From assembly GCA_016703155.1 (NCBI GenBank), contig JADJCP010000001.1, forward strand, positions 310,001-374,000: DNA of 64,000 nucleotides, written 5' to 3'. The notes beneath the pieces are model-generated. The model worked only from the letters and a program-made list of their open reading frames with translations, did not search any database and was not told the DNA's origin. Each line of letters begins with the position of its first letter. Position 1 is the first letter of the stretch. Source of the stretch: Hydrogenophilales bacterium (GTDB taxonomy: Bacteria; Pseudomonadota; Gammaproteobacteria; Burkholderiales; Thiobacillaceae). The translations under genes were made by a program, and so were the position numbers. Positions 25,286 through 34,211 of this stretch are shown here, piece after piece.

Positions 25286-26431
25286 CTAATCAAGAAACAG
25301 GCCAAGCAACTCGTTGAGAAAGCGCTGACCGCGCCCGGTCGGCCGAATCGCATGCAGATCGCGTTCCAGCAGACCGAGTTCGACGGCGCGTACCAGGCGC
25401 GCTTCAATCTGCGTGATCGGCAAGCCGGTGCGCTCGGTGAACAGTGCCGGATCGAAGCCGCTGTTCAGACGCAAGGCATTCATCATGAACTCGAAGGCCA
25501 GGTCGGCACGTCCCACCTGGCGTTCCTCGGCCAAGGCCAGCGGGGTTCCGGAATGCGCCAGGTAGTCGTTGGGATGCTTCACCCGTGCCTGGCGCTGCAC
25601 ACCGCCCGCGCTGGTGAGCTTCGAATGCGCGCCGGCACCGATGCCCAGGTAATCGCCATACTGCCAGTAGTTCAGGTTGTGCCGACAATAGCGTTCCGGT
25701 CGGGCATAGGCCGAAGTTTCATAGTGATCGTAACCGGCCTCTGCGAGCCGCATCTCCAGCCACTCATGCATATCCGCGGCCAGGTCGTCGTCGGGCAGCG
25801 GCGGCGGCGCCGAGGCGAAGGCCGTGTTCGGCTCCAGGGTCAGGTGATAGACCGAAAGATGCTCGGGCGCGAAGCCGATGGCGGCATCCAGATCGGCACG
25901 CAATTCGAGCATATCCTGGCCCGGCAGGGCGTACATCAGGTCGAGATTGAGGTTGTCGAACAGGCCGCGCGCCACTTCGACCGCCGCCCTCGCCTCTCGG
26001 CCATCGTGGATGCGGCCAAGCGCGATTAACTTCGCCGAGTCGAAACTCTGCACACCGATCGAAAGCCGGTTGATGCCGGCCGCGCGATAGGCCTTGAAGC
26101 GCGCCGCCTCGAAGGTGCCCGGGTTGGCCTCCAGGGTGACCTCGGCCCCCGGACGCACCGGCAGCAGCGTGCGCACCTGGGTCAGCAGCGCATCCAGGGC
26201 GCCCGCGCTCAACAGGCTGGGCGTGCCGCCACCGATGAAGATCGACGTGATCGGCCGACCCCAGACACTCGGCAAAGCGCTCTCCAGATCGCGACGCAAT
26301 GCCTGCAGATACGCTGCCTCGGGGATGTCACCGCGCAGCGCATGCGAGTTGAAGTCGCAGTACGGGCATTTACGCACGCACCAGGGGATGTGGATATACA
26401 GGGCGAGTGGTGGCGGAACCTGAATGCCCAT
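25286..26431 (-). CDS. hemW: HemW, radical SAM heme chaperone
   Basis: HemW binds heme and a 4Fe-4S cluster and hands heme to respiratory proteins; it was long annotated as coproporphyrinogen oxidase-like. The cluster motif is CVRKCPYCDF near residue 18, then FIGGGTPSLL and GVQSFDSAKL. The C-terminal HemN_C domain follows (RVKHPNDYLAHSG). ATG 26431 (MGIQVPPPLALYIHIPW, about 381 aa) matches the family N-terminus; TTG 26461, directly after the rdgB stop, is possible. Single Cys-loop layout fits HemW, not HemN. Confidence 0.92.
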   Translation of the reverse strand: MGIQVPPPLALYIHIPWCVRKCPYCDFNSHALRGDIPEAAYLQALRRDLESALPSVWGRPITSIFIGGGTPSLLSAGALDALLTQVRTLLPVRPGAEVTLEANPGTFEAARFKAYRAAGINRLSIGVQSFDSAKLIALGRIHDGREARAAVEVARGLFDNLNLDLMYALPGQDMLELRADLDAAIGFAPEHLSVYHLTLEPNTAFASAPPPLPDDDLAADMHEWLEMRLAEAGYDHYETSAYARPERYCRHNLNYWQYGDYLGIGAGAHSKLTSAGGVQRQARVKHPNDYLAHSGTPLALAEERQVGRADLAFEFMMNALRLNSGFDPALFTERTGLPITQIEARLVRAVELGLLERDLHAIRPTGRGQRFLNELLGLFLD

Positions 26432-26461
26432 AGGCCGTACCGCCACAGCGGTGTCAGACAA

Positions 26462-27049
26462 TCAGGCGCCCGTGAGCCGTTCCACCAGCATGCGCAAAGC
26501 CTGGCCGCGATGGCTGATGCCGTTTTTCTCGACGGCGCTGAGTTCGGCGCCGGTGCGACCGAAGGCCGGCAGCAGGAAATACGGGTCGTAGCCGAAGCCA
26601 CCGGCACCGCGTGGCGTATCGATGATCTCGCCATGCCAGGAACCTTCGGCGATGATCGGCTGAGGATCGTCCGGATATCGCACATAGACCATGACGCAGT
26701 AGTAGTGCGCCTTACGGTTGCTTTCGCCTTGTAGGGTGGCGATCAGTTTCTGGTTGTTGCGCTCGTCCGACTTGGGTTCGCCGGCGAAGCGGGCCGAATA
26801 GACGCCGGGGGCGCCGTTCAGGGCGTCGACGCAGATGCCGGAATCATCGGCGAGCGCCGGCAAACCCGTGTGCGCCGAGGCGTGACGCGCCTTGGCCAGA
26901 CAGTTTTCGATGAAAGTGACATGCGGTTCCGGACACTCCGGGACGCCGAAGGCACCTTGGGGCATGGCTTCGATCTCCAGGGGTGCGAGGATTTCCTGAA
27001 TCTCGCGCAGCTTGCCGGCATTGTTCGAGGCGATGACGACCTTTTTCAT
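26462..27049 (-). CDS. rdgB: dITP/XTP pyrophosphatase RdgB
   Basis: A Ham1-family enzyme of 195 aa that removes dITP, ITP and XTP from the nucleotide pool. Motifs: ASNNAGKLREI at the N-terminus, ADDSGICVDALNGAPGVYSA with the catalytic acidic residues, GGFGYDPYF, and SHRGQAL near the end. The start ATG 27049 overlaps the rph stop in an ATGA junction. The rph-rdgB-hemW order is a conserved proteobacterial operon. Confidence 0.96.
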   Translation of the reverse strand: MKKVVIASNNAGKLREIQEILAPLEIEAMPQGAFGVPECPEPHVTFIENCLAKARHASAHTGLPALADDSGICVDALNGAPGVYSARFAGEPKSDERNNQKLIATLQGESNRKAHYYCVMVYVRYPDDPQPIIAEGSWHGEIIDTPRGAGGFGYDPYFLLPAFGRTGAELSAVEKNGISHRGQALRMLVERLTGA

Positions 27050-27783
27050 GCCAGCACCTCGACGATGGCGGCCTTTTGCGCCGCGACCAATTGGCCGACG
27101 CCGTTTTCCGCCAGGGCCAGCAGGCTGTCCAGTTCGCCCCGGCTGAAGGGATGCCCCTCGGCGGTGCCCTGCACCTCGATGATGCCGCCGGAGCCGGTCA
27201 TGACGACATTCATGTCGGTGTCGCAATCGGAATCCTCGGCGTAGTCCAGATCCAGCACCGGCACGCCCCGGTAGATGCCCACGGAGATAGCCGCGACGTG
27301 ATCGCGGATGACGCTGGCCGGCAGTTTGCCGGCGCGCACCAACCACTCGATGGCATCGTGCACCGCGACCCAGGCGCCGGTGATGCTGGCGGTACGCGTA
27401 CCGCCATCGGCCTGCAGTACATCGCAGTCGACATGAAGAGTACGCTCGCCGAGCTTTTCCAGATCGACGGCCATACGCAGGGAACGCCCGATCAGGCGCT
27501 GGATCTCCTGCGTCCGGCCGCTCTGCTTGCCGCGCGCCGCCTCGCGGTCGGTGCGCGTATGCGTCGAGCGTGGCAACATGCCGTATTCCGCCGTCAGCCA
27601 GCCGGCACCGCTGCCTTTGACATGTGGCGGCACCTTTTCGAGAACGCTGGCAGTGCACAGGACGCGGGTGTCGCCGCATTCGATCAATACCGCCCCTTCG
27701 GCATGCTTGGTGAAGCCACGCACCAATCGGACGCGGCGCAATTCATGGGGAGCGCGGCCGGATGGCCTGTCAGTTGAACTCAC
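27046..27783 (-). CDS. rph: Ribonuclease PH
   Basis: RNase PH trims tRNA 3' ends with phosphate. The 245-aa protein has GRTQEIQRLIGRSLR, the catalytic DCDVLQADGGTRTASITG region and DLDYAEDSDCDTDMNVV. GTG 27783 overlaps the stop of the upstream phosphatase gene (GTGA), so it is the third gene in a kinase-phosphatase-rph-rdgB-hemW series of overlapping genes. Length is normal and the C-terminus is complete. Confidence 0.96.
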   Translation of the reverse strand: MSSTDRPSGRAPHELRRVRLVRGFTKHAEGAVLIECGDTRVLCTASVLEKVPPHVKGSGAGWLTAEYGMLPRSTHTRTDREAARGKQSGRTQEIQRLIGRSLRMAVDLEKLGERTLHVDCDVLQADGGTRTASITGAWVAVHDAIEWLVRAGKLPASVIRDHVAAISVGIYRGVPVLDLDYAEDSDCDTDMNVVMTGSGGIIEVQGTAEGHPFSRGELDSLLALAENGVGQLVAAQKAAIVEVLA

Positions 27784-28706
27784 TGTGGATTTCCTTTCTT
27801 GGGGTCATATTTATTCAAGGCCTCGTGAATCTCGGCGATGGCTTGATCGATATCGATTTCCTGGTCGTCCCTGGCGGCGTTTTCGCGACCCGCCAACCAG
27901 TTCATCTCGGTGGTGAAGCCATCAAGGTAATCCGTGTGCAGGCCTTCCTCCGCGACATCCTCGAAGACATCCGCGCCATAGCGCATGGCCACGACCGAGA
28001 GATTATCGCCCCGCCCCTCGCCGCGCGCCTCGGCTTCATCCATGAGCAGCGATGCGGCATCGCGTAGCGGATGGGCACGCAACGAGGAGAGCATCTCCGG
28101 CGCATTCAGGTGCGACCAGAAGCCGTCGGAACAAAGCAGCAGGACATCGCCCTGAGCCAACTGCACCGCTTGCGACAATTCGATATTGGGCAGGATGTAG
28201 CCGCCCAGGCCATTGAGCAGCTTGTTTCGGTCTGGATGCGTGCTCATCTGATCTTCGGCCAGCAGGCCACTGTCAACGAGTTGCTGGACAGCGGAATGAT
28301 CGATCGTGCGCTGACTGAGCTGCCCCTGACTGAAGTGATAAAGCCTGGAATCGCCGACATGGGCCCACCAAGCCAAGCCATCCTGTACGACACAAACAAC
28401 GCAGGTGGTGCGCGGCGGATCTTTCATGCGCTGATGCAAGGCATGTTCGTTGATCGTTGCATGCGCGGCATAGACCGCGTCCAGGAGAAACTCCTGGCAA
28501 TTGGGCAGGTCCGGTCGCGCCAGATCGCGGAACATTTTCAGCACTTCGCGCACCAGTATTTCCGCCGCGAGGTCTCCGCGGCTGTGGCCGCCCATGCCAT
28601 CGGCCAGCACCATCACCAGGGACTCGGTGGTGTAGGCATACCCAACCCGGTCTTCATTGGCTGGGCGCCCCCCTCTGCGGCTGCCTTCGTAGACGGTGTA
28701 CTTCAT
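27780..28706 (-). CDS. PP2C-family protein phosphatase
   Basis: A 308-aa cytoplasmic Ser/Thr phosphatase. The metal-binding motifs are present: RPANEDRVGY, LADGMGGHSRG, AHVGDSRLYHF, LLCSDGFW and GRGDNLSVVAM. A C-terminal tail of about 50 acidic residues follows the fold. Its start overlaps the kinase stop (ATGA) and its stop overlaps rph, so kinase, phosphatase and rph are translationally coupled. The natural reading is that it reverses phosphorylation by the adjacent kinase; targets are unknown. Confidence 0.92.
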   Translation of the reverse strand: MKYTVYEGSRRGGRPANEDRVGYAYTTESLVMVLADGMGGHSRGDLAAEILVREVLKMFRDLARPDLPNCQEFLLDAVYAAHATINEHALHQRMKDPPRTTCVVCVVQDGLAWWAHVGDSRLYHFSQGQLSQRTIDHSAVQQLVDSGLLAEDQMSTHPDRNKLLNGLGGYILPNIELSQAVQLAQGDVLLLCSDGFWSHLNAPEMLSSLRAHPLRDAASLLMDEAEARGEGRGDNLSVVAMRYGADVFEDVAEEGLHTDYLDGFTTEMNWLAGRENAARDDQEIDIDQAIAEIHEALNKYDPKKGNPQ

Positions 28707-29650
28707 AGTGGGCGCTGTAGCCGGTCGCGAATCTGGGCCAGGATGCCGGGTGCGGGCACAGGCTTTTCAATCGGGGTTACGGCGATCAAGTGTTTTTGCA
28801 CGGTGAACACGCTTTGCGGTCGTTCCAGGTAATTCAGCCTCAGCATGCTATCGACCAATTCCAGGAACGGCGCGGTATAAAGGCCTTTAAGGCGGTTCGC
28901 GGCGGGTTGAAATTTATCTTCTTCGAGGCGCTCATTCGCGGGTGGCGGCGGCGCTTTCGCAAGACAGGCGTAGATGCTGGCGCCTGCCGCGTAGATGTCT
29001 GTCCACGGCCCGAGTCGATCACGCTGACCATATTGCTCGGGGGCAGCGAAACCCGGCGTATACATGGGCGTAAAGGTATGCGCATCCCCTGAGAGGGCTT
29101 GCCGGGCCGCGCCAAAATCGATCAGGACTGGCGTGGCGTCGCTGCGGATGTAGATGTTGGAGGGTTTGATGTCCAGATGCAGCAAGCGACTGGCATGGAC
29201 TTCCCTCAGTCCATTGAGCAGACGGATGAAAATGCCGCGCAGATAGGACTCCCGCATCGGCTCGTCGCCCATTTCCTGGATATGGCGCTGTAAGGTTTTG
29301 CCGCGCTCGTACTTCATGACCATGTAAACGGTCTCATTGGCGCGGAAGAAACTAAGTACGCGCACCACATTGGGATGACGGATATGCGCCAGTGTGCGCC
29401 CCTCATCGAAAAAGAAGCGCATGCCCTGACGAAAGGAACGCTCCTTTTCCTCGGACATGGGCGCCACGCTATAGTCCTCATTGCGCCGCACAACACCATC
29501 CGGCAGGTATTCCTTCAAGGCCACGGGCTCGCCTTCGCCATCGTAAGCCAGATACACCATGCTGAAGCCGCCCCCGCCGATACGCCGGTCAATACGGTAC
29601 TCATCCAGCAGGAATCCAGCCGGAAGAGGCTCAACGATTTGAGTGGCCAT
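28703..29650 (-). CDS. Ser/Thr protein kinase (Hanks type)
   Basis: A 315-aa kinase. The start ATG 29650 (MATQIVEPLPAGF) begins just before the kinase fold; the frame is open upstream but crosses the divergent yicC gene. Motifs: GGGGFSMVYLA (Gly loop), VALKEYLPDG (catalytic Lys), LLHLDIKPSNI (HxD loop, Leu in place of Arg), LIDFGAAR (DFG) and GFAAPEQYG (APE). No transmembrane segment or sensor domain follows, so it is a soluble kinase of the KEYLP subgroup. Paired with the PP2C phosphatase downstream. It shares a 57-base divergent promoter region with yicC. Confidence 0.92.
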   Translation of the reverse strand: MATQIVEPLPAGFLLDEYRIDRRIGGGGFSMVYLAYDGEGEPVALKEYLPDGVVRRNEDYSVAPMSEEKERSFRQGMRFFFDEGRTLAHIRHPNVVRVLSFFRANETVYMVMKYERGKTLQRHIQEMGDEPMRESYLRGIFIRLLNGLREVHASRLLHLDIKPSNIYIRSDATPVLIDFGAARQALSGDAHTFTPMYTPGFAAPEQYGQRDRLGPWTDIYAAGASIYACLAKAPPPPANERLEEDKFQPAANRLKGLYTAPFLELVDSMLRLNYLERPQSVFTVQKHLIAVTPIEKPVPAPGILAQIRDRLQRPL

Positions 29651-29707
29651 GGAATCGCACGGTATGATGCGGTTTCTGCTTTGTAGTGCATCTAGCATAC
29701 CGAAAAC

Positions 29708-30580
29708 GTGGCAACCTTGAACAGCATGACCGGCTTTGCCGTGCAATCCCGAGACTTTCCCAGCGGAACCCTGAGTGTCGAACTGCGTGCCGTCAACTCG
29801 CGCTTTCTCGACCTGGTGTTCCGTATGGGCGAGGATTTCAGAGCCCTTGAACCCATCTTCCGGGAGCGTATCGGCGAAGCCGTTCGACGCGGCAAGCTGG
29901 AGTGTCGGGTGAACTATGTCGCGGCCACCCATACCCGTCTACCCGAGACTGTCAACACGGCCTTGCTGCAGCAATTGATGAGCTTGTCCGGGCAAGTCTG
30001 CATGTCCGCGCCCGACGCCAAGCCGATGAGCGTCGCCGAAATCCTGCGCTGGCCCGGAATGCTGGAGGAAAACAGCACCGATCCGGAAGCCCTGCACAGC
30101 GCCGCGCAAGAGCTCTTGCGCGCGGCGCTGAGCGAATTCAACGCGTCACGGGCCCGTGAAGGCGCCAAGTTGAAAGCGGTCATCCTGGAACGTGTCCTGG
30201 CGATGCGCCACCAATCCGCCAGGCTACGCCCCCAGGTTCCGGAGATCGTCGCTGGCTACCGCGACAAGATCACCAAGCGTATGGAAGAGATTCTGCAAAG
30301 CCCGGATCACGAGCGCATCCACCAGGAAGTTGCCTTGTTCGCGCAAAAGATCGACGTCGATGAGGAGATCGACCGTCTGCTGACCCACCTCGATGAAATC
30401 GAACGCGTTCTGAATGCCGGTGGCGCGACAGGCAAACGACTCGACTTTCTGATGCAGGAACTGAATCGCGAAGCGAACACGCTCGGCTCAAAGGCGGTTT
30501 CGCTTGAGTTCTCGCAAACTTCGGTAGAATTCAAGGTATTGATAGAACAGATGCGGGAGCAGGTGCAAAACCTGGAGTAA
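29708..30580 (+). CDS. yicC: YicC family endoribonuclease
   Basis: A 290-aa protein of the YicC/YloC family, reported to be endoribonucleases acting on sRNAs. The N-terminus SMTGFAVQSRDF and AVNSRFLDLVFR is diagnostic. The C-terminal DUF1732 part has FLMQELNREANTLGSKA. GTG 29708 is the start. In E. coli yicC is divergent from rph; here the kinase-phosphatase pair has been placed between them. The following genes, fimV-like through recG, run the same way. Confidence 0.94.
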   Translation: MATLNSMTGFAVQSRDFPSGTLSVELRAVNSRFLDLVFRMGEDFRALEPIFRERIGEAVRRGKLECRVNYVAATHTRLPETVNTALLQQLMSLSGQVCMSAPDAKPMSVAEILRWPGMLEENSTDPEALHSAAQELLRAALSEFNASRAREGAKLKAVILERVLAMRHQSARLRPQVPEIVAGYRDKITKRMEEILQSPDHERIHQEVALFAQKIDVDEEIDRLLTHLDEIERVLNAGGATGKRLDFLMQELNREANTLGSKAVSLEFSQTSVEFKVLIEQMREQVQNLE

Positions 30581-30587
30581 CATCCCC

Positions 30588-32429
30588 ATGAATAATATTC
30601 TACGCATCAGGGAAATAATTATTCACATGACCCGTAGTTGTCGTGCCCGCATGATCAGCCGAATCTGGCTGGTTTTTGCTGCCTGCATAGCCAGCCAGGC
30701 GTGGGCTTTGGGGGTCGGCGAGTGGCGCACACTATCCGCCCTGGGTGAACGCGCCCAGGCCGAGGCCGAAGTATTCCACGAGCCCGGCGAACTCATCGAC
30801 GCCAATTGCTTCAGTCTGCTTTATCCGGGCACGGGTAGCGACTTCCCCCCCATCGATGATGCCAGGCTGAGCATCAAGAACACCCCCAAAGGCTTGCACC
30901 TGCGCCTGGAGTCGGCGTCGTCGAATCGCGAACCCATTGCCCAGATCCGCCTGAAAATCACTTGCGGCGCCCCCCAGACCCGCGACATGGTGCTGTTGTT
31001 TTCGCCTCGGGAACACACCGATGCCATGGCTACAGCGGCCTCGGTGATACTCCCTGAAGCGGGCTCGACTGGGCTGACGCAGATTGACCGTGCCAAATCC
31101 ACCGGATCCGGGCCGCAAAAATCATCCGGCAAGCGCGCTGCGCAAGCGATAACGTCAAAACCGGCACTGCATCGAACTGCCGAAAGTCGCTCCCGGCAGC
31201 CAACCTCGCGGATATCGGCCCAGAGCGAACGGCCTAAGCTGGTCTTGAGTGGCGAACTCGACCCGGAGATCGTCAACCGCCTGCGCCTGACCGCCAACCT
31301 GCGCCAACTGCCGAAGGAAGCCTCCACGGCCGAGCGCGAACAATTACGCCGACTCTATCGCTCCATGATGCAATTGGCCGACCTCAAGGAAAGCCAGGGC
31401 ATCACGCCCCAGTCACCCACTGGCGGAGCGGATTCGGTAAAGCCGCCCGGCGCGACGCCGAGCATTGCGGTACCCGAGACTGGACAAGTCACGACCGAGA
31501 CCGCTCCCCTGCCAGCCAATCCGAGCCCGCCCATCACTCCAGCGGAGGTACCCAAGGCGACCCCCCTGCCGCCTCTGGACACCGCCGGAAAATGGTGGCT
31601 GCCGCTGCTCGGCATATTCCTCCTGGCACTCTTGCTCGGGTTCTGGCTGATGCGTGGCCGCAAAACGCATCGCGACATGCCTGAAGCGATCGAGGCGATG
31701 CCACCGATACATACGGTCAGTATCAAGTCGGAACCCTCCAGCGTCGCTCAGGACACGCTCGAAACCTTGCTCAAGAAGGAAACCGCCGCAACACCCGTGG
31801 CCGAAAGTCCGGGAGGTTCGGCGTTCGCCAACGTACGTGGCGTCACGGTGCACTCGGAAAGCCCGTCTTTCCTGACCAGCTATCGCACCATGCTAGACTT
31901 GGCCGACTCGATGATGGCCTTCGGCCTGAACAACGACGCGGCCGATGCCCTCAAGGAATATGTCGAGGATCACCCGGAAGTCGCCGTCGAACCCTGGCTG
32001 AAACTACTCGATATCCTGCGTCAGACAGGCAAGCGCGCCGAATTCGATCAATACAGCCTGAAGCTACGGCAGCATTTCAACCTCGACCTGCCGGGCTGGG
32101 ATGCGGCGCCCAGTCTGACTGGGGCCGCCGATGCGCGGGGTAGCGACAAGGACGGCTCGGATCTGGAAGCACGCTTCCGCGCCGCGCCGTCTCCCCTTGA
32201 GGCCTTCCCCCACGTCCGTGACCGCCTCGTTTCCATGTGGGGGCAACCCGAGTGCGTCGCTTTCCTGCAGCATTTGATGCGCGACAACCGCGACGGCAAA
32301 CGCCGTGGTTTCCCGCTCATCGTTGTCGACGACATCCTGTTGTTGCTCGACATCACCAAGGAATTGACTGGAATCGATACGGACGCCAGCATTTCCGAGC
32401 GCCCCGAGATTTTCAGTGATACTTGGTAA
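30588..32429 (+). CDS. FimV-like inner membrane protein
   Basis: A 613-aa protein. The N-terminal signal peptide (ISRIWLVFAACIASQAWA) is followed by a FimV-type start of the mature protein (LGVGEWRTLSALGERAQAEA). A long linker rich in Pro and Ser follows. One membrane helix lies near residue 340 (WWLPLLGIFLLALLLGFWLM), then a cytoplasmic C-terminal part with TPR-like helices (ADSMMAFGLNNDAADALKEY). FimV/HubP proteins organise cell poles and type IV pili in gammaproteobacteria; the distant pilU gene fits. It is shorter than classic FimV and shows no LysM domain that I can see. The start may be ATG 30627 or 30648 instead. Confidence 0.75.
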   Translation: MNNILRIREIIIHMTRSCRARMISRIWLVFAACIASQAWALGVGEWRTLSALGERAQAEAEVFHEPGELIDANCFSLLYPGTGSDFPPIDDARLSIKNTPKGLHLRLESASSNREPIAQIRLKITCGAPQTRDMVLLFSPREHTDAMATAASVILPEAGSTGLTQIDRAKSTGSGPQKSSGKRAAQAITSKPALHRTAESRSRQPTSRISAQSERPKLVLSGELDPEIVNRLRLTANLRQLPKEASTAEREQLRRLYRSMMQLADLKESQGITPQSPTGGADSVKPPGATPSIAVPETGQVTTETAPLPANPSPPITPAEVPKATPLPPLDTAGKWWLPLLGIFLLALLLGFWLMRGRKTHRDMPEAIEAMPPIHTVSIKSEPSSVAQDTLETLLKKETAATPVAESPGGSAFANVRGVTVHSESPSFLTSYRTMLDLADSMMAFGLNNDAADALKEYVEDHPEVAVEPWLKLLDILRQTGKRAEFDQYSLKLRQHFNLDLPGWDAAPSLTGAADARGSDKDGSDLEARFRAAPSPLEAFPHVRDRLVSMWGQPECVAFLQHLMRDNRDGKRRGFPLIVVDDILLLLDITKELTGIDTDASISERPEIFSDTW

Positions 32430-33282
32430 TGACCCCCGATGCATTCCTTGAACTCCATGATCAAATAGCCCGCGACCTTTCCAGCGGCAAGGTGGTTTTC
32501 CCCACCTATTTCAATGTCACGCTGAAAGTTCGCAATCTGCTGAAGGATCCTAATCTATCGGTCGAGCAACTGGCCAAGGGGATCATCATGGAGCCGTTGC
32601 TTGCGTCGCGCCTGCTTCAGCACGCCAACGCCGCGGCTTTGCGTGGCAACGCGGGCGAGGTTACCGACCTGAAGTTCGCTATCCTGCGCATCGGTGTCGA
32701 CGCCGTCCGGGCGATCTCATTCTCGCTGGCCATCGAACAGTTGGCATGCTCCAAGCACATGGCGCCGTTTTCGGCCCTCTCGCAAAAGTTGTGGGAGCAT
32801 TCCGTGACCGCCGCCGCCGTGGCGCAATGCCTGGCCAGCCGAAGCCGCAAGGTGCGCCCCGACGAGGCCATGTTCGCGGGCCTGGTCCATGACATCGGTG
32901 CGTTTTATCTTCTCTTTCGCTGCGCCGAACACCCCATACTCAGCCAGGATCACGAGGCACTGCTCAGCTTGGTCATGGACTGGCATGACAGCATCGGACA
33001 TGCCCTCCTTGCGGCCATGCAACAGCCGGATTCGATACTCGAAGCGGTCAAGGATCATGAATCCTGCGGCATCATCACCGACAGCATACCCGCGAATCTG
33101 TATGAGATCGTCGTCCTGGCGGACCGCTTTGCCCATGGCATGTCGACCTGGCTCCCCCCGGAAGAAGCCGCCCAGCGCCAGCTGCTCCTGAACCAGGGAT
33201 CGAAGCTGACACACGCCACGAGATTCTGGAGATCTGCCAGGAAGTGCTTAGCGATCTCCGTACCACGATGGCCTTGGCATGA
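32429..33282 (+). pseudogene. HDOD-domain protein, frameshifted near the C-terminus
   Basis: HDOD proteins are HD-fold regulators in signalling, usually without phosphohydrolase activity. ATG 32429 overlaps the previous stop (TAATG). The domain runs from about residue 20 (VFPTYFNVTLKVRNLLKDP, LLASRLLQHAN, ILRIGVDAVRAI) to VHDIGAFYLLF and beyond. After LLLNQGSKL at about 33210 the written frame runs through the gmk start and is meaningless. A one-base shift restores DTRHEILEICQEVLSDL and a stop at 33282. The span is one base short of a multiple of three, so a base is missing. Confidence 0.82.
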
Positions 33283-33318
33283 CACTCATGCACATCCCAA
33301 ACCCGCGTCATTGCCTCC

Positions 33319-33951
33319 ATGTCCCTTACTGACACCGCTGGCGGCAGCCTGTACATCGTTTCAGCGCCTTCTGGCGCCGGCAAATCGAGCTTGGTCAAGG
33401 CCCTGCTGGAAGAGAACAAGCAAATTCGCCTGTCAATTTCCTTCACGACCCGCGACCCGCGCCCGGGCGAGATTGAAGGTGTCGACTATCACTTCGTCCA
33501 GCGGGATGACTTCCTAACGCGGCTCGCGGCGGGCGAATTTCTGGAAAGTGCCGAGGTGTACGGCAATTTCTACGGTACTTCGCAAACCTGGATCGACGAA
33601 CGCTTGCGCGCTGGCGACGACGTCCTTCTGGAGATCGACTGGCAAGGTGCCGGCCAGGTGCGCCGCCTGATTCCTGGGACTGTCGGCATTTTCATCCTGC
33701 CACCATCCGTGGCCGCCCTGCGGCAACGGCTCATCGGGCGCGGTCAAGATAGCGGCGCAGTCATCGAGACGCGTCTGGCGGCAGCTCATGAGGACATGTC
33801 GCACGCCTACGAATACGACTATCTGGTCGTCAACGACCAATTCGCCACCGCCCTTGGCGACCTGCAAGCCATATTCCGGGCGCGCCGACTTGGCATCCAA
33901 AGGCAGATGCATGGCCTCGCGGCGCTTATGCTGGACCTGCTTTCGCGCTAG
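33319..33951 (+). CDS. gmk: Guanylate kinase
   Basis: Phosphorylates GMP to GDP. The 210-aa protein has the P-loop SAPSGAGKSSL (about residues 15-25), the GMP-binding region SISFTTRDPRPGEIEG with DYHF, and the lid (RLIGRGQDSGAVIETRLA). Gene order gmk-rpoZ-spoT is the standard proteobacterial one. Length is normal. Confidence 0.97.
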   Translation: MSLTDTAGGSLYIVSAPSGAGKSSLVKALLEENKQIRLSISFTTRDPRPGEIEGVDYHFVQRDDFLTRLAAGEFLESAEVYGNFYGTSQTWIDERLRAGDDVLLEIDWQGAGQVRRLIPGTVGIFILPPSVAALRQRLIGRGQDSGAVIETRLAAAHEDMSHAYEYDYLVVNDQFATALGDLQAIFRARRLGIQRQMHGLAALMLDLLSR

Positions 33952-33981
33952 AATAGGCTTTACCGCAATCAGGAGACCGAC

Positions 33982-34188
33982 ATGGCCCGTATCACCGTTG
34001 ACGACTGTATCGACCGAATCCCCAACCGATTCGACATGACCCTCGCCGCGGCTTATCGAGCCCGCCAGTTATCGATCGGTGCCACGCCGAAGGTTGAAAC
34101 CGACAAGGATAAGCCGGCGGTCATCGCCCTCCGTGAGATCGCCGCTGGCCTGATTGGCGCCGAGATTCTCACCAAGGCCCACTCCTGA
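33982..34188 (+). CDS. rpoZ: RNA polymerase omega subunit
   Basis: A 68-aa subunit that helps assemble beta-prime and takes part in the ppGpp binding site. MARITVDDCIDRIPNRFDM is the canonical N-terminus, then AAYRARQLSIGATPKV. It is shorter than the 91-aa E. coli protein, which is common outside the enterics. The SD is AGGAG. It lies between gmk and spoT. Confidence 0.96.
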   Translation: MARITVDDCIDRIPNRFDMTLAAAYRARQLSIGATPKVETDKDKPAVIALREIAAGLIGAEILTKAHS

Positions 34189-34211
34189 TCGACACCCCGC
34201 CACGGCCGGCG

